Positions 8,396 to 17,148 of a DNA stretch of 64,000 bases are shown here, piece by piece; the first letter of the stretch is position 1, and each line of letters opens with the position of its first letter. A model generated the notes under the pieces. That model was given only the letters and a program-made list of their open reading frames with translations. It was not told where the DNA came from and ran no database searches. The translations under genes and the position numbers were made by a program. Origin of the DNA: Terriglobus saanensis SP1PR4 (GTDB lineage Bacteria; Acidobacteriota; Terriglobia; Terriglobales; Acidobacteriaceae); the NCBI RefSeq assembly GCF_000179915.2, contig NC_014963.1, forward strand, positions 2,728,001 through 2,792,000, read 5' to 3'.

Positions 8396-11053
8396 CTAGT
8401 CACCTCCTTTGCGACCTGCGACTTCTGCAAGCGAGACACTCTTCGAACTGGAGTAGAGCAAGGAGTTGAAGAGGAACTTGTAAGTGACCTCAGACTGCGC
8501 GCGGTACTGTGGACGAAATCCGAAGAGCACGATACGGCCTTTGCCAACAGGCTCTTCCGCAATGGCTGCGGTGCCCTTGAGATATTTTCCGCCGAGGACC
8601 CAGCCACTGAGTAGTGGGTTGTCGCGCGTGTATGTGGCTACAGGGCGTGCGTCATTCGTAAGATTGAAACTAGGGCTGAGCTCGAAGAAGACTGGCACCG
8701 TTGGCGTAGAGCCGAAGGCGATCGGGTTGGAAGGGTCGACGGTTACTTCAAGAATAGAGCCCGGGATATAGAAGTCTTTGTTCGTAATGCCTTCAAGAGC
8801 ATTAGTGACCGCACCGGGATTTTTTGTAGCATAGACCTGTGATGCGCGGTTCAATGTCACAATGGTGCCGCCCGCTTCGGCAAATGCTTTAAGACCGGCT
8901 ATGCCTGCTTCGCCAAGCCCGCCACGGAACTCCGGAGGTATCTGCGGACCGCGCTCGGTCTCAGACGTCGCGGTACTTTGTAGGTTGCCGTTGCGCCTTG
9001 CTGCTCGCGCCGCTTGAGGCTCAGGGGCAGCGCCTTCTCCGCCGCCAAACCGACCAGTAGTGATAGCTCTGGGGGCGTTATCGGGAAGCACGATGACATC
9101 GAAGCGCTTATCGAGATCTCCCTTGCGGATGTCGGCGTCGACGACACGGGTGTAGGGGATGTTGTTCTGATCGAAGATCCAACGGGTCCAGCCTTCATCC
9201 ATGGATGCAACCCAGCTCTGATAAAGCGCAATGCGCGGCAGCCTAACCGATAAGGCAGTGCCTGTAGGCGCGCTGGTTGCAGGACGGATCTTTATAGGAA
9301 ACTTTTCAGCGAGTGCGGCCAAACGCTCATCGAGTCCTTTTTGACGAGGAATGTAGATGGTCCCTGGGCTTGTGCCTGGGCCGGTAAGGCGATAGGCACG
9401 CACGCCATCCTTGAGCAAGACGAAAAGCGCGTAGAGGCTACTGTTTGTCTCATCGTCGATGAGATAGCCCTTTGCGTTCGCTGTTTTTTCAAAGCGGCCG
9501 GGTGTAACCGTAGCCACCTCGACTTTGCGCGATGGAACGGAGAACTCTTTCTCGACGGGGGTTGCAGTTACGCCGAATAAGAGCGGCAGTGTCTGTGCGG
9601 TCACGTCGTACGGACGCTGGAGTGGGCCACCGGGGTATTCGGGAATATTGGGATACTTCTGAATCTCGAGGACGGTCTTGGCAAAGGCCCCATATGGTTG
9701 GGCAAGGTGAACGATATAGCTGCCGCTGGTGTAGTGCTTTCCATCCACGTCGAAGTCGGCAGTTGCTTGCTCGACTTCGTTATCGGCGATGCGAAGCGTG
9801 TTGATGAGGCGCGTGGTTGTGGCGGAATCGGTTTGCTCCGCAGGGATGATGTAGGCATAGGGGCCGGACTTGGAATGAACGGCGTGTTCGCCGATCTTGT
9901 AGTAGTTGCTGAGATAGCGCTCGCGATAAGTCGCGGCGTTGCTGGCGATCGAGAAGAAAGCGTCTATCTGGTATGCGACGATGTCGCCAAGTGTCCAGTG
10001 CCCGCCCTTCCAAGGGTCCGGGAAGTTCCAGGCCGCGACCTTTGCGTCATAGCCGATACCGCGGTCAAGTCGCTCGAAGGGGATATCGATCGGCGACGCG
10101 ATGTTTACGCTCGCGGACTCGGTGAGCACTCGCAAGCCGTTATGCAGAGCGATGTAGTCGCGCAGCGGCGACCAGAAGTCGTAGACGCCATGAACTAGGA
10201 CACCCTGCTTACCGGTGGCGGCAATGTCCAACGCTGTATTAGTTCCGAGAGCGTTCATGGAAGAGACGAGCAACGGGTCGACGTTTGGATCTATGGGATC
10301 GACCCACGGCGGTAAATAGATGCGCGGACCGTTCGAGCCCATCTGGTGGATATCGTAAAGAATCTGCGGATGCCAGGGATTAATGACCTTTTCAACGGCT
10401 AACCGCGTTTCGATCTGCGTGAAAGAACTCCAGTCGCGGTTGTCGTCGTGGCCCGTATAGTGCGCCCACAATACAACAGGGTTCGTTCCTTCATAGGGCG
10501 TACCGAGGTACTTCTTATACCAGTCGACCACTAGTTGCTGCCCATCGGGGTTGAGGGACGGAACAAGCACAATGATGACGTTGTTAAGGATCGACTGAAT
10601 CTCCAGCGTGTTTCCGGTGGCGAGCCGGTAGGCGAACTCGGTTGCGCTTTGCGAGCTGGCAATCTCGGTAGAGTGGATGTTGCATGTAACCACTAGCACC
10701 GTCTTGCCCTGCGTGATGAGCTCCTTTGCCTGCTCCTCCGTCGTGATGCGGGGGTCGGCGAGTCGAGCCTGAATCTGCTTGTACTTGTCAAGATGGGCGA
10801 TGTTATCCGCCGAGGAGATGGTAACTGCGATGAAGGGGCGACCCTCGGTAGTCTTGCCTATCTCCTCGGAGCGAATCCGGTCGGACTCTGTGCTGAGCTT
10901 CTTGAAGTATGCAGTCAGCTCCTTCCAGTCCGCGAGTTTGCGGTCTGTACCTGGCTTGAATCCAAAAGCAGCTTCCGGAGAAGTGACGGTTTGCTGGGCC
11001 GCGCTAGACCCTAAGCCGATCAGAAGAATAAGAAGGGATACAGCTCGTTTCAT
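8396..11053 (-). CDS. Secreted M14-family zinc carboxypeptidase
   Basis: 885 residues from ATG 11053 (GAGGAG site 4 bases upstream), with signal peptide MKRAVSLLILLIGLGSSAAQ. The M14 zinc ligands are visible: NIHSTEI gives His ~127 and Glu ~130, and the third His ~236 is in ILYDIHQMG. The substrate-binding region has NPDG and RDWSSFTQIET. The remaining ~500 residues continue as a second module with a glutamine-amidotransferase-like/beta-rich region near the C-terminus (RIALYQSWVASMDEGWTRW, AFAEAGGTIVTLN), a layout common in large acidobacterial and Bacteroidetes M14 proteins. It should trim C-terminal residues from peptides in the periplasm or outside. It is the first gene of a leftward block with a TonB receptor and an S9 peptidase (gap 151 bases). 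Confidence 0.9.
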   Translation of the reverse strand: MKRAVSLLILLIGLGSSAAQQTVTSPEAAFGFKPGTDRKLADWKELTAYFKKLSTESDRIRSEEIGKTTEGRPFIAVTISSADNIAHLDKYKQIQARLADPRITTEEQAKELITQGKTVLVVTCNIHSTEIASSQSATEFAYRLATGNTLEIQSILNNVIIVLVPSLNPDGQQLVVDWYKKYLGTPYEGTNPVVLWAHYTGHDDNRDWSSFTQIETRLAVEKVINPWHPQILYDIHQMGSNGPRIYLPPWVDPIDPNVDPLLVSSMNALGTNTALDIAATGKQGVLVHGVYDFWSPLRDYIALHNGLRVLTESASVNIASPIDIPFERLDRGIGYDAKVAAWNFPDPWKGGHWTLGDIVAYQIDAFFSIASNAATYRERYLSNYYKIGEHAVHSKSGPYAYIIPAEQTDSATTTRLINTLRIADNEVEQATADFDVDGKHYTSGSYIVHLAQPYGAFAKTVLEIQKYPNIPEYPGGPLQRPYDVTAQTLPLLFGVTATPVEKEFSVPSRKVEVATVTPGRFEKTANAKGYLIDDETNSSLYALFVLLKDGVRAYRLTGPGTSPGTIYIPRQKGLDERLAALAEKFPIKIRPATSAPTGTALSVRLPRIALYQSWVASMDEGWTRWIFDQNNIPYTRVVDADIRKGDLDKRFDVIVLPDNAPRAITTGRFGGGEGAAPEPQAARAARRNGNLQSTATSETERGPQIPPEFRGGLGEAGIAGLKAFAEAGGTIVTLNRASQVYATKNPGAVTNALEGITNKDFYIPGSILEVTVDPSNPIAFGSTPTVPVFFELSPSFNLTNDARPVATYTRDNPLLSGWVLGGKYLKGTAAIAEEPVGKGRIVLFGFRPQYRAQSEVTYKFLFNSLLYSSSKSVSLAEVAGRKGGD

Positions 11054-11484
11054 AAACTCCTCAAACACAATCAATCAGTTGGAAAACGGATCGACAGCTC
11101 TCTTCTTCCACAACACACAATAGGGTGCGGCATAAGATGAGCCCGAGCAATCAGTCTGAATAATGAGAAATTAGTCTTGGGGGGATGACACTAGGAGCGA
11201 ACGGGCATGAAGCAACAACAGAGCGCGAGGCAATGGCGACGGTCTGCGAAATGGATGGTGTTCCTCATGCGTAGCCTCATAATACACAAGGAATAACCTA
11301 AGTGAATAAATCGCCTGCAAAAAATTGCGCCCCGTGAACCAGACGGCTCCGGACAAGTCGCGAGACTTGAAGCCGAATCCGCCCTATGTGTCCAAGGGCA
11401 GGCACATGAATCGGCTTTGCGCAGTTCGATCTAAATAGAGAAGGCGCCAAAGCGCTTCTTATCCCGCCTAACTCGACCTACGTT
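11054..11484. other. Intergenic region, no gene recognised
   Basis: About 430 bases between the M14 gene and ribokinase, both leftward. It must hold the promoter of the M14 block and the end of the ribokinase transcript. Two or three peptide-sized open frames (about 30 codons, one with a G-rich stretch before its ATG near 11184) have no recognisable content. An imperfect hairpin lies at its right end. Confidence 0.5.
11438..11460 (-). terminator. Possible terminator after ribokinase
   Basis: On the minus strand GAAGCGC-TTTG-GCGCCTTC forms a short stem with one bulged base, followed by TCTATTT. It is 25 bases after the ribokinase stop. The stem is imperfect and the T run short, so this is tentative. 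Confidence 0.35.
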
Positions 11485-12405
11485 TTATCCCACCAGCATT
11501 CTGTTGACATCTGCGAGCTTAGGCATTGAAGGCTGTGCTCCTGTCTTTGAAACTGAAACTGCAGCTACTGCATTCGCGAATCGTGCCGCTTCGATCGGTT
11601 CCATGCCGTCACTTAGACCATAGGCAAAACCACCATTAAAGGCGTCCCCTGCGGCCGTGGTATCCACCACCTCGACAGGAAATGCTGGGAGGTACGTCGT
11701 TTCCATCGCCTCTCCAGCTAGAAAAACGCCTCTAGATCCCATTTTCAAGATGACGTTCCGAACGCCGGTATCTAAAAGGTGTTGTGCGGCAACTGCTGGC
11801 TCAAAATTTGGATTCCCACGTAATCCCTGAAGCAGAATCTGTGTCTCACTCTCATTCGGTGTAAGCCAAGTCACGTTGCGCAACAGTGTCGGCGGCAATT
11901 CGCGCGCTGGAGCAGGATCGAGCATGAACGGAACGCCAAACTCCCTGGCCAATTCGGCGAGTCGTTCCACCGTAGGGAGCGGTATCTCCAGTTGCGACAG
12001 GATGAGAGAAGCGCTCCGAAGCTCATCAAGGTAGAGATCCAGATCGGCTGGTTGCAGTGAATCATTCGCACCAGGAATGACCACGATCGAGTTGTCCCCA
12101 GCAGGGGTGACCATGACTACAGCGGAGCCAGAGGGACCAGGTACGCTCTCAACACAGTGCCTTGAAACACCGGCAGAGCTCAACTCATCGAGAAGTTGCG
12201 TTGCAAAGAGATCTTCTCCAACACGGCCTATCATCACCACATTGCCACCAAGCCTGGCGGCGCCGACAGCCTGATTCGCTCCTTTACCGCCAGGATATGT
12301 GGCAAAACTTTGTCCCGTGATGGTCTCTCCCGAAACAGGCATCCGCGGCACGAAGGCCACGAGATCGAGATTGATACTGCCAACGACAACAATTTTCTTC
12401 TTCAT
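11485..12405 (-). CDS. rbsK: Ribokinase
   Basis: 306 residues, the usual ribokinase length, with ATG preceded by GGAGAAT. PfkB/ribokinase signatures are intact: IVVVGSINLDLV at the N-terminus, PGGKGANQA at ~39-47 (first PfkB signature) and DTTAAGDAFNGGFAYG from ~248, where Asp ~254 is the catalytic base and AAGD forms the anion hole. It phosphorylates D-ribose to ribose-5-phosphate in the cytoplasm using ATP. It is the last gene of a leftward operon behind a GRP-type sugar transporter (31-base gap) and a TonB receptor, which fits uptake and activation of ribose or a closely related pentose. Other PfkB substrates such as 2-deoxyribose are possible. Confidence 0.9.
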   Translation of the reverse strand: MKKKIVVVGSINLDLVAFVPRMPVSGETITGQSFATYPGGKGANQAVGAARLGGNVVMIGRVGEDLFATQLLDELSSAGVSRHCVESVPGPSGSAVVMVTPAGDNSIVVIPGANDSLQPADLDLYLDELRSASLILSQLEIPLPTVERLAELAREFGVPFMLDPAPARELPPTLLRNVTWLTPNESETQILLQGLRGNPNFEPAVAAQHLLDTGVRNVILKMGSRGVFLAGEAMETTYLPAFPVEVVDTTAAGDAFNGGFAYGLSDGMEPIEAARFANAVAAVSVSKTGAQPSMPKLADVNRMLVG

Positions 12406-12436
12406 GCAGCCGATTCTCCATGTGCTCTATCTAGAG

Positions 12437-13429
12437 CTAGCGGGGGATGAGAGGAGCAACGGCAATTGCGCCGAGTCCCGTTAGAAAGAAGAAAAACATC
12501 CAGGGAATAAGTCGCTTTGAAGTGGCAGGAGCCGAGGCAAACTCTTTCCAGATCACAACACCCCAAAAGGCAGAGATCATCGTTGCGCCCTGTCCGATAG
12601 CGTAAGAAACGGCTGGTCCAACGGCACCCGCGCGTGCTGCTACAAAGCTGGCCACTGCGCCGGTGCACCATACCAAACCGCCAACCATTCCCCAGAAGTG
12701 CCACGACTTGCACGCAACTCGATATTCGGAAAATGCAACAGCACTCTCCCCTGTGAGCGAGTGCTTCATGAGCCACGCATTGAGTGGCAGAGAACAGAGA
12801 GCAACACCGACGGCGAAAACAAATGCGACCGCATAGGGCCCAAGAGAGCCTGTCCCGATGCTCGAGCGTGCCACGAAGGGATAGAAGCTTCCCATCAATA
12901 CGCCACTCACCACACTCAAAACCACGCCTCGCTTACTAATTGCCTTGCCCGCTTCACGCCTTTTATAGGCGAGAGCATCCAGCACAATTGCAACCGCAAC
13001 CAAAGCAACTCCGCCAAAGATCAGAAGCGGATTGCTTGTAGGTTGAATGAGGTAATTCAACACAACACCCACAATGAGTGCGAGGCCGATACCAACCGGA
13101 AACGCGACGGCCATTCCTGCGATGTCAATGGCGGCTACTAAGAGGAGGTTCGCGATGTTGAAAATCACTCCACCTAGAATTGCGAACAGAACGTGAGAAT
13201 GGTCGGCTGAGCGCAGGTTCTGCAGGAACGACGCCGGCCCACCGTATATGCTGCCGAGTGTGAAGCCCCAGACAAGGCTACCGAGTACGATGCCAATCAC
13301 GTAATCCCAATAGAAAAGCGAGAACGCATAGCCCATGGTGAGCTTGCGCGTATTTGCCCAGGATCCCCAGCACAGCATGCTGGCAATCATGAGCAGTAGA
13401 GCGATCCAATACGCTTCTGGTTGATACAA
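12437..13429 (-). CDS. GRP/DMT-family sugar transporter (RbsU/GlcU/RhaT-like)
   Basis: 330 residues if translation starts at TTG 13429, which has an AGAGG site 6 bases upstream and gives MYQPEAYWIALLL..., a typical start for this family. An upstream frame to 13507 would add 26 residues without membrane character. The protein is a ten-helix DMT-type permease: MLCWGSWANTRK in helix 1 is highly characteristic of the glucose/ribose porter group, and paired helices follow to the C-terminus (FFFLTGLGAIAVAPLIPR). It would carry sugar over the inner membrane, probably with protons. Its position between a TonB receptor and ribokinase suggests ribose as substrate; that is inferred, not seen. Confidence 0.85.
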   Translation of the reverse strand: MYQPEAYWIALLLMIASMLCWGSWANTRKLTMGYAFSLFYWDYVIGIVLGSLVWGFTLGSIYGGPASFLQNLRSADHSHVLFAILGGVIFNIANLLLVAAIDIAGMAVAFPVGIGLALIVGVVLNYLIQPTSNPLLIFGGVALVAVAIVLDALAYKRREAGKAISKRGVVLSVVSGVLMGSFYPFVARSSIGTGSLGPYAVAFVFAVGVALCSLPLNAWLMKHSLTGESAVAFSEYRVACKSWHFWGMVGGLVWCTGAVASFVAARAGAVGPAVSYAIGQGATMISAFWGVVIWKEFASAPATSKRLIPWMFFFFLTGLGAIAVAPLIPR

Positions 13430-13497
13430 CAGACACCTCTTGGCATGAATACATACTTGCACTTGAACGAAAAGATAGTGGATGCGCAATCCTCCAA

Positions 13498-13525
13498 GAG
13501 AGGCCACCGCATCAGGCAGCCTCTC
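13498..13525 (-). promoter_or_regulatory. Intercistronic hairpin after the TonB receptor gene
   Basis: GAGAGGC (13498-13504) pairs with GCCTCTC (13519-13525), with further pairing inside (CACC/GGC). It begins 12 bases after the receptor stop codon, and no T run follows on the minus strand. Its position matches the hairpin at 5236-5269 behind another receptor gene. Confidence 0.55.
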
Positions 13526-13536
13526 CTCGAAGATTG

Positions 13537-16500
13537 TCAGAATCGGATGTGTCCTACAAGCTGAATCTGACGTGGCATATACTGGCCTGTTGACTGGCCA
13601 AAGGTTGAGTTTGTGAGATCTCCGGTAGGCTGTGAGAGATTGACTCGATTGAAGGCATTCAGGAACTCTCCACGCAACTCCAATTTACCTGCGTCCCCCA
13701 GGAACCTGAGGTTAAAGGCACGCTGTATGGCCACGTTCACACTTACGAAACCCGGTCCGTTATACACATTGCGCCCGAGGTTCCCTTCCCGACCAGCCGC
13801 GGGCTTGCCGAAGTCGGATGCTTTGAATACGCCCTTCAGGAAAGCCGATCGATCTGCATTGAGGGACCGGCCGAAAGTTGGGGCATTCGGCACGTCATAT
13901 CCGTAGCCGTCCGCGTTATAGTCGCCGCCACTTGCATAGGTTGCAGACGTATAGACGTTGAACGGTCTGCCAGATTGCAGAATCACAATCGGAGAGAGAG
14001 TGAAGCCGCTCGTTACCGTGTGAAGCAATCCATTGCCCGCACTTGGAATGTTCCACACGGCGTCTGCGGAAAGCCGATGACGCGTGTCGTAATCGGATCG
14101 GGCATACTGCCGCTCTGGATGCTGGGCATCGAAGATGGCTTGGCCTCCGCCCACTCCATTGTCGTTGCTGCTGGTGTAGTCAAGGGATTTTCCGTACGTA
14201 TAGGTCGTATGCATCGTCCATCCCCGCGAGAAGCTTCGCGAAACGCCAAATGCACCAAGGTTAGAGTTTGCAATTCCTGCGTTGTTTCCATACGTCACAG
14301 CATTGAAGCTGGTGTTGAGTCGCGTCGAGCTACCTGCATGCGCAATGTAGTCTCCTGCATATCGATTTACATCAGTTTGCAGGTAGAGATCGGTACTCGA
14401 CGTGCCAAGATAATCGGCTTCAAAGACAAAGCCTTTGATCGCACGCTGCACGCCAAGTGCCCAACTATGCACCAGCGGAGGACGCAGGTTCGGATCGATA
14501 CCACCGACAGCAGTGCGCGTTCCTACCAGGCCGCCATGGGCGTCGGCGGTATAGCTGATTCCGGGTGGCGGAGCGAAGCCCTGCGCGCCTGAGTTGCTTG
14601 TGCCATAAGAGAAGTTTGCGAGCGTGACCCCGGCATTAAAGATGCTCAGAGCCGGATTTGCATACCCAGGAGGGTTAGTGCGCATGTTATTCACATAGGC
14701 ATACTCGCCCACTTTATTGCTGAAAAGACCATAGCCACCATGGGCAGAGGTCTTTCCATCTCCGAAGACGTCCCATGCGAATCCGATCCTGGGTGCGAAT
14801 CGGTATTGTGCATTGATCGTTGCTGCGCCGCTAGCGTTACGCGTCTGCATGCTTCCGTTCGCGATCTGGTCGGCGACGGTAGCTCCGGCTCCAGGCGTAA
14901 AGAAGGCGACGTTGTTCCTTCCATTCTGCACGGTCGACAAACGACCAAAATAGTCCATGCGCACTCCCAGATTCAGAGTGAAACGAGAGGTGATCTTCCA
15001 GTCTTCTTGAACGTAGGGCGCAAGATAAAGCATCATCACACGTTGGTAAAGGTTATGCGCCGTCGTATGTGTCGCCAGATCGACAACGGGGCCACCTTGA
15101 TAAAAAGGATGATCCGCCGCAAAATCCAGAACATTCAGAAAATAGAAGAAGGGTCGAACAAGTCCATTGGTAAAGTCATCCAGATCCTGCTGCCGGTCCA
15201 CATCGATGCCAAAGTGCAGGCTATGCTTTCCGCGCGTGTAGGAGATGTTGTCCTGGTAGATAAAGTTGTTCTGTGTCCAGCTTGATGGGCCCCACTGTGA
15301 AAAGGTGTCCGTAATGCCGCCAATGTAATAAATGTTTGGAAGCGATGGGATCTTATCTGGTTGATTTCCTGTGTTGCGGGTAAGGCTGACACCGATTTCA
15401 TTCACAAGCCGCGATGAGAATGTGTGCAGGTAATCGAACTTCGCATAGAGAGTCGCATTGGGATTGATGTAGGAATAAACGGGACGGCCATCCGCGGACT
15501 CTCCTTCCGTTGTATTGCGAAACATGCTGAAGAAGACCTTGTCATTGCCCTGGCGCATGTTGTGGTCGAGTCGAAGATGACCCTGAAAGCCATTGCTGAT
15601 CGGAGAAACATTGATCGTCGCAGTGCCCATAGCAACAAGATCGTTCGGGATCGCCGGTGCCGCGTAGCTGCTTCCATAGGCGGTCTTTACCTGGCCAACG
15701 GTGAGGAAGTTCGAGGTTGGCGCATTCTTAGGAGGCGCTTTACTCAAAAACTGCGCACCGAGTGTCGTAGGAAAATTAGTAGTCACGTAATTAGTGAACG
15801 CTGGCGTCTCTACGTTCACAATGCGCGTGCTGCCTAAAATCGAACGAAGCCAAAAGAGCGATCCAAAGAAGAACGTCTTGTCCTTCCAGACAGGTCCGCC
15901 AACCGTGCCACCGAAATCATTTCGATTGTACTTCGGAACGTCTTTCTGAAATTCAGTTCGAGAGGTCAGCGTCTTGTCCGTGTGGAACTCTGAAATCATG
16001 CCGTGAAAGCGGTTCGTTCCAGGCTTGGTAAAAAGCTCGATGAGCGCGCCACTCTGGCGCCCCTTCTCCGCAGAGAAGGTAGAAGCCGTCACCTTCATCT
16101 CCTGGATTGTCTCGGGTTCTGGAGTGATGTTGACTACGCCATCCCGCGAATTGCCATTCACAACCGTACCATCCACCTGGTATTCGTTCGTTTCCTGGCG
16201 CTGTCCGGCCGCATTGATCTGGAAACCAGATTCCGCGCTGAAGCTATTCGTACCAACCGAGCCCGCGGCAGATATATTTCCGGAGGCGTCTCCAAGTCCC
16301 GTTACGCCGGGCGCCAGTGTGGCGACAGAAGCATAAACGTTCTGCCCCACCATGGCCGACTCTTTCATCGTCTCGGTTTCAAGCGTGCGGCCGATGTTGC
16401 CCTTTGTTGTCTCGACCATTTCAGCCTGTGCAGTCACATCGACCGTCATGCTCTGCTCGCCGATCGCCAGTTTCGGATAGATCGTACGTACGTCGTGGCC

Positions 16501-16806
16501 TTCAATGGAAACGTCTTTCTGCTGCCAGGTTTTGAAGCCGCTTGCGTGAACCTCCGCACGATACTTGCCGGGGCCGAGTTGGAGGATGTGGACGTAGCCT
16601 TGTCCATCGGCAGTTGCCCTTTGGGCGACTTGCGTTCCCTGGTTGACGAAGATCAACTCCGCTCCTGGAACAGCCGCACCCGTGGAATCGACGACAGTGG
16701 CTTCCACGCCACTGGCGAACTGTGCCAAAGCCCTGGAAGGAAAGCACGTGCTTAAGATGACCAAAAGGGAGAGCAGGTAGAACCTAATTCTGTTTATGTT
16801 GGACAC
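13537..16806 (-). CDS. TonB-dependent receptor of the putative ribose locus
   Basis: 1089 residues from GTG 16806, chosen because GGGGAGG stands 6 bases before it; the farther in-frame TTG at 16821 lies upstream of that site. Signal peptide VSNINRIRFYLLSLLVILSTCFPSRALAQ. A carboxypeptidase-regulatory-like domain follows (GVEATVVDSTGAAVPGAEL), then the plug (TVDVTAQAEMVE, EYQVDGTVVNGNSRDG) and a long barrel ending with QLVGHIRF. It imports a substrate across the outer membrane. It heads the operon receptor-transporter-ribokinase and has a TTGACA/TACTAT promoter with a LacI-type operator just after the expected start of transcription, so it is very probably sugar-induced through the LacI regulator at 19330. 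Confidence 0.92.
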   Translation of the reverse strand: MSNINRIRFYLLSLLVILSTCFPSRALAQFASGVEATVVDSTGAAVPGAELIFVNQGTQVAQRATADGQGYVHILQLGPGKYRAEVHASGFKTWQQKDVSIEGHDVRTIYPKLAIGEQSMTVDVTAQAEMVETTKGNIGRTLETETMKESAMVGQNVYASVATLAPGVTGLGDASGNISAAGSVGTNSFSAESGFQINAAGQRQETNEYQVDGTVVNGNSRDGVVNITPEPETIQEMKVTASTFSAEKGRQSGALIELFTKPGTNRFHGMISEFHTDKTLTSRTEFQKDVPKYNRNDFGGTVGGPVWKDKTFFFGSLFWLRSILGSTRIVNVETPAFTNYVTTNFPTTLGAQFLSKAPPKNAPTSNFLTVGQVKTAYGSSYAAPAIPNDLVAMGTATINVSPISNGFQGHLRLDHNMRQGNDKVFFSMFRNTTEGESADGRPVYSYINPNATLYAKFDYLHTFSSRLVNEIGVSLTRNTGNQPDKIPSLPNIYYIGGITDTFSQWGPSSWTQNNFIYQDNISYTRGKHSLHFGIDVDRQQDLDDFTNGLVRPFFYFLNVLDFAADHPFYQGGPVVDLATHTTAHNLYQRVMMLYLAPYVQEDWKITSRFTLNLGVRMDYFGRLSTVQNGRNNVAFFTPGAGATVADQIANGSMQTRNASGAATINAQYRFAPRIGFAWDVFGDGKTSAHGGYGLFSNKVGEYAYVNNMRTNPPGYANPALSIFNAGVTLANFSYGTSNSGAQGFAPPPGISYTADAHGGLVGTRTAVGGIDPNLRPPLVHSWALGVQRAIKGFVFEADYLGTSSTDLYLQTDVNRYAGDYIAHAGSSTRLNTSFNAVTYGNNAGIANSNLGAFGVSRSFSRGWTMHTTYTYGKSLDYTSSNDNGVGGGQAIFDAQHPERQYARSDYDTRHRLSADAVWNIPSAGNGLLHTVTSGFTLSPIVILQSGRPFNVYTSATYASGGDYNADGYGYDVPNAPTFGRSLNADRSAFLKGVFKASDFGKPAAGREGNLGRNVYNGPGFVSVNVAIQRAFNLRFLGDAGKLELRGEFLNAFNRVNLSQPTGDLTNSTFGQSTGQYMPRQIQLVGHIRF

Positions 16807-16862
16807 TGAAAACCTCCCCAATAAAGGGAACTGAGATGTCAGCCGACCTAAGGCTTGGCTGT

Positions 16863-16876
16863 TTGAATCGTTTCAA
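16863..16876. promoter_or_regulatory. LacI-family operator
   Basis: TTGAATCGTTTCAA has perfect 5-base arms (TTGAA/TTCAA) around a central CG, the classical LacI/GalR-family half-site arrangement. It lies between the divergent receptor and FGE-fusion genes, about 10-23 bases downstream of the transcription start expected from the promoter at 16892-16921, where a bound repressor would block the leftward operon. The LacI gene of the same locus is 2.5 kb away. Confidence 0.75.
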
Positions 16877-16891
16877 TTTACGAGCGCGGCC

Positions 16892-16921
16892 ATAGTAGAA
16901 ATTCTCTTTCTCGCTTGTCAA
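16892..16921 (-). promoter_or_regulatory. Sigma-70-type promoter of the receptor operon
   Basis: On the minus strand TTGACA (16916-16921) and TACTAT (16892-16897) are separated by 18 bases. Both boxes are close to consensus and point at the receptor gene starting at 16806, giving a leader of about 80 bases. Confidence 0.7.
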
Positions 16922-16931
16922 GATAAAAAAT

Positions 16932-16947
16932 GAGAAATTGATTTCTC
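16932..16947. promoter_or_regulatory. Inverted repeat GAGAAAT-TG-ATTTCTC
   Basis: Perfect 7-base arms with a 2-base spacer, ending 10 bases upstream of the -35 box of the leftward promoter. This is a typical place for an activator or second repressor site serving both divergent genes. No regulator can be assigned. Confidence 0.45.
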
Positions 16948-17148
16948 GGGTAAAAAGAACTCCTTTTGCAGATCGGAAGACTGCTATACATGCTTTATTT
17001 ATTGGATATTCATCCATCCTCTGGTTCTAAAAAAGAGTAACGAACGTCATTGCGGGCGCCCTAAATGCAGACCGATATCTCAGAGTGCTGCTTGCGTCCT
17101 CTCTCTGAAAGCTTTTATATTGGCTCCCTAATCCAATCGAGGTGTGCA

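Noticed and set aside
11184-11297. Short forward frames of about 30 codons, one preceded by GGGGGG
   Set aside because: Too short and without conserved or secreted-peptide features to call a gene.
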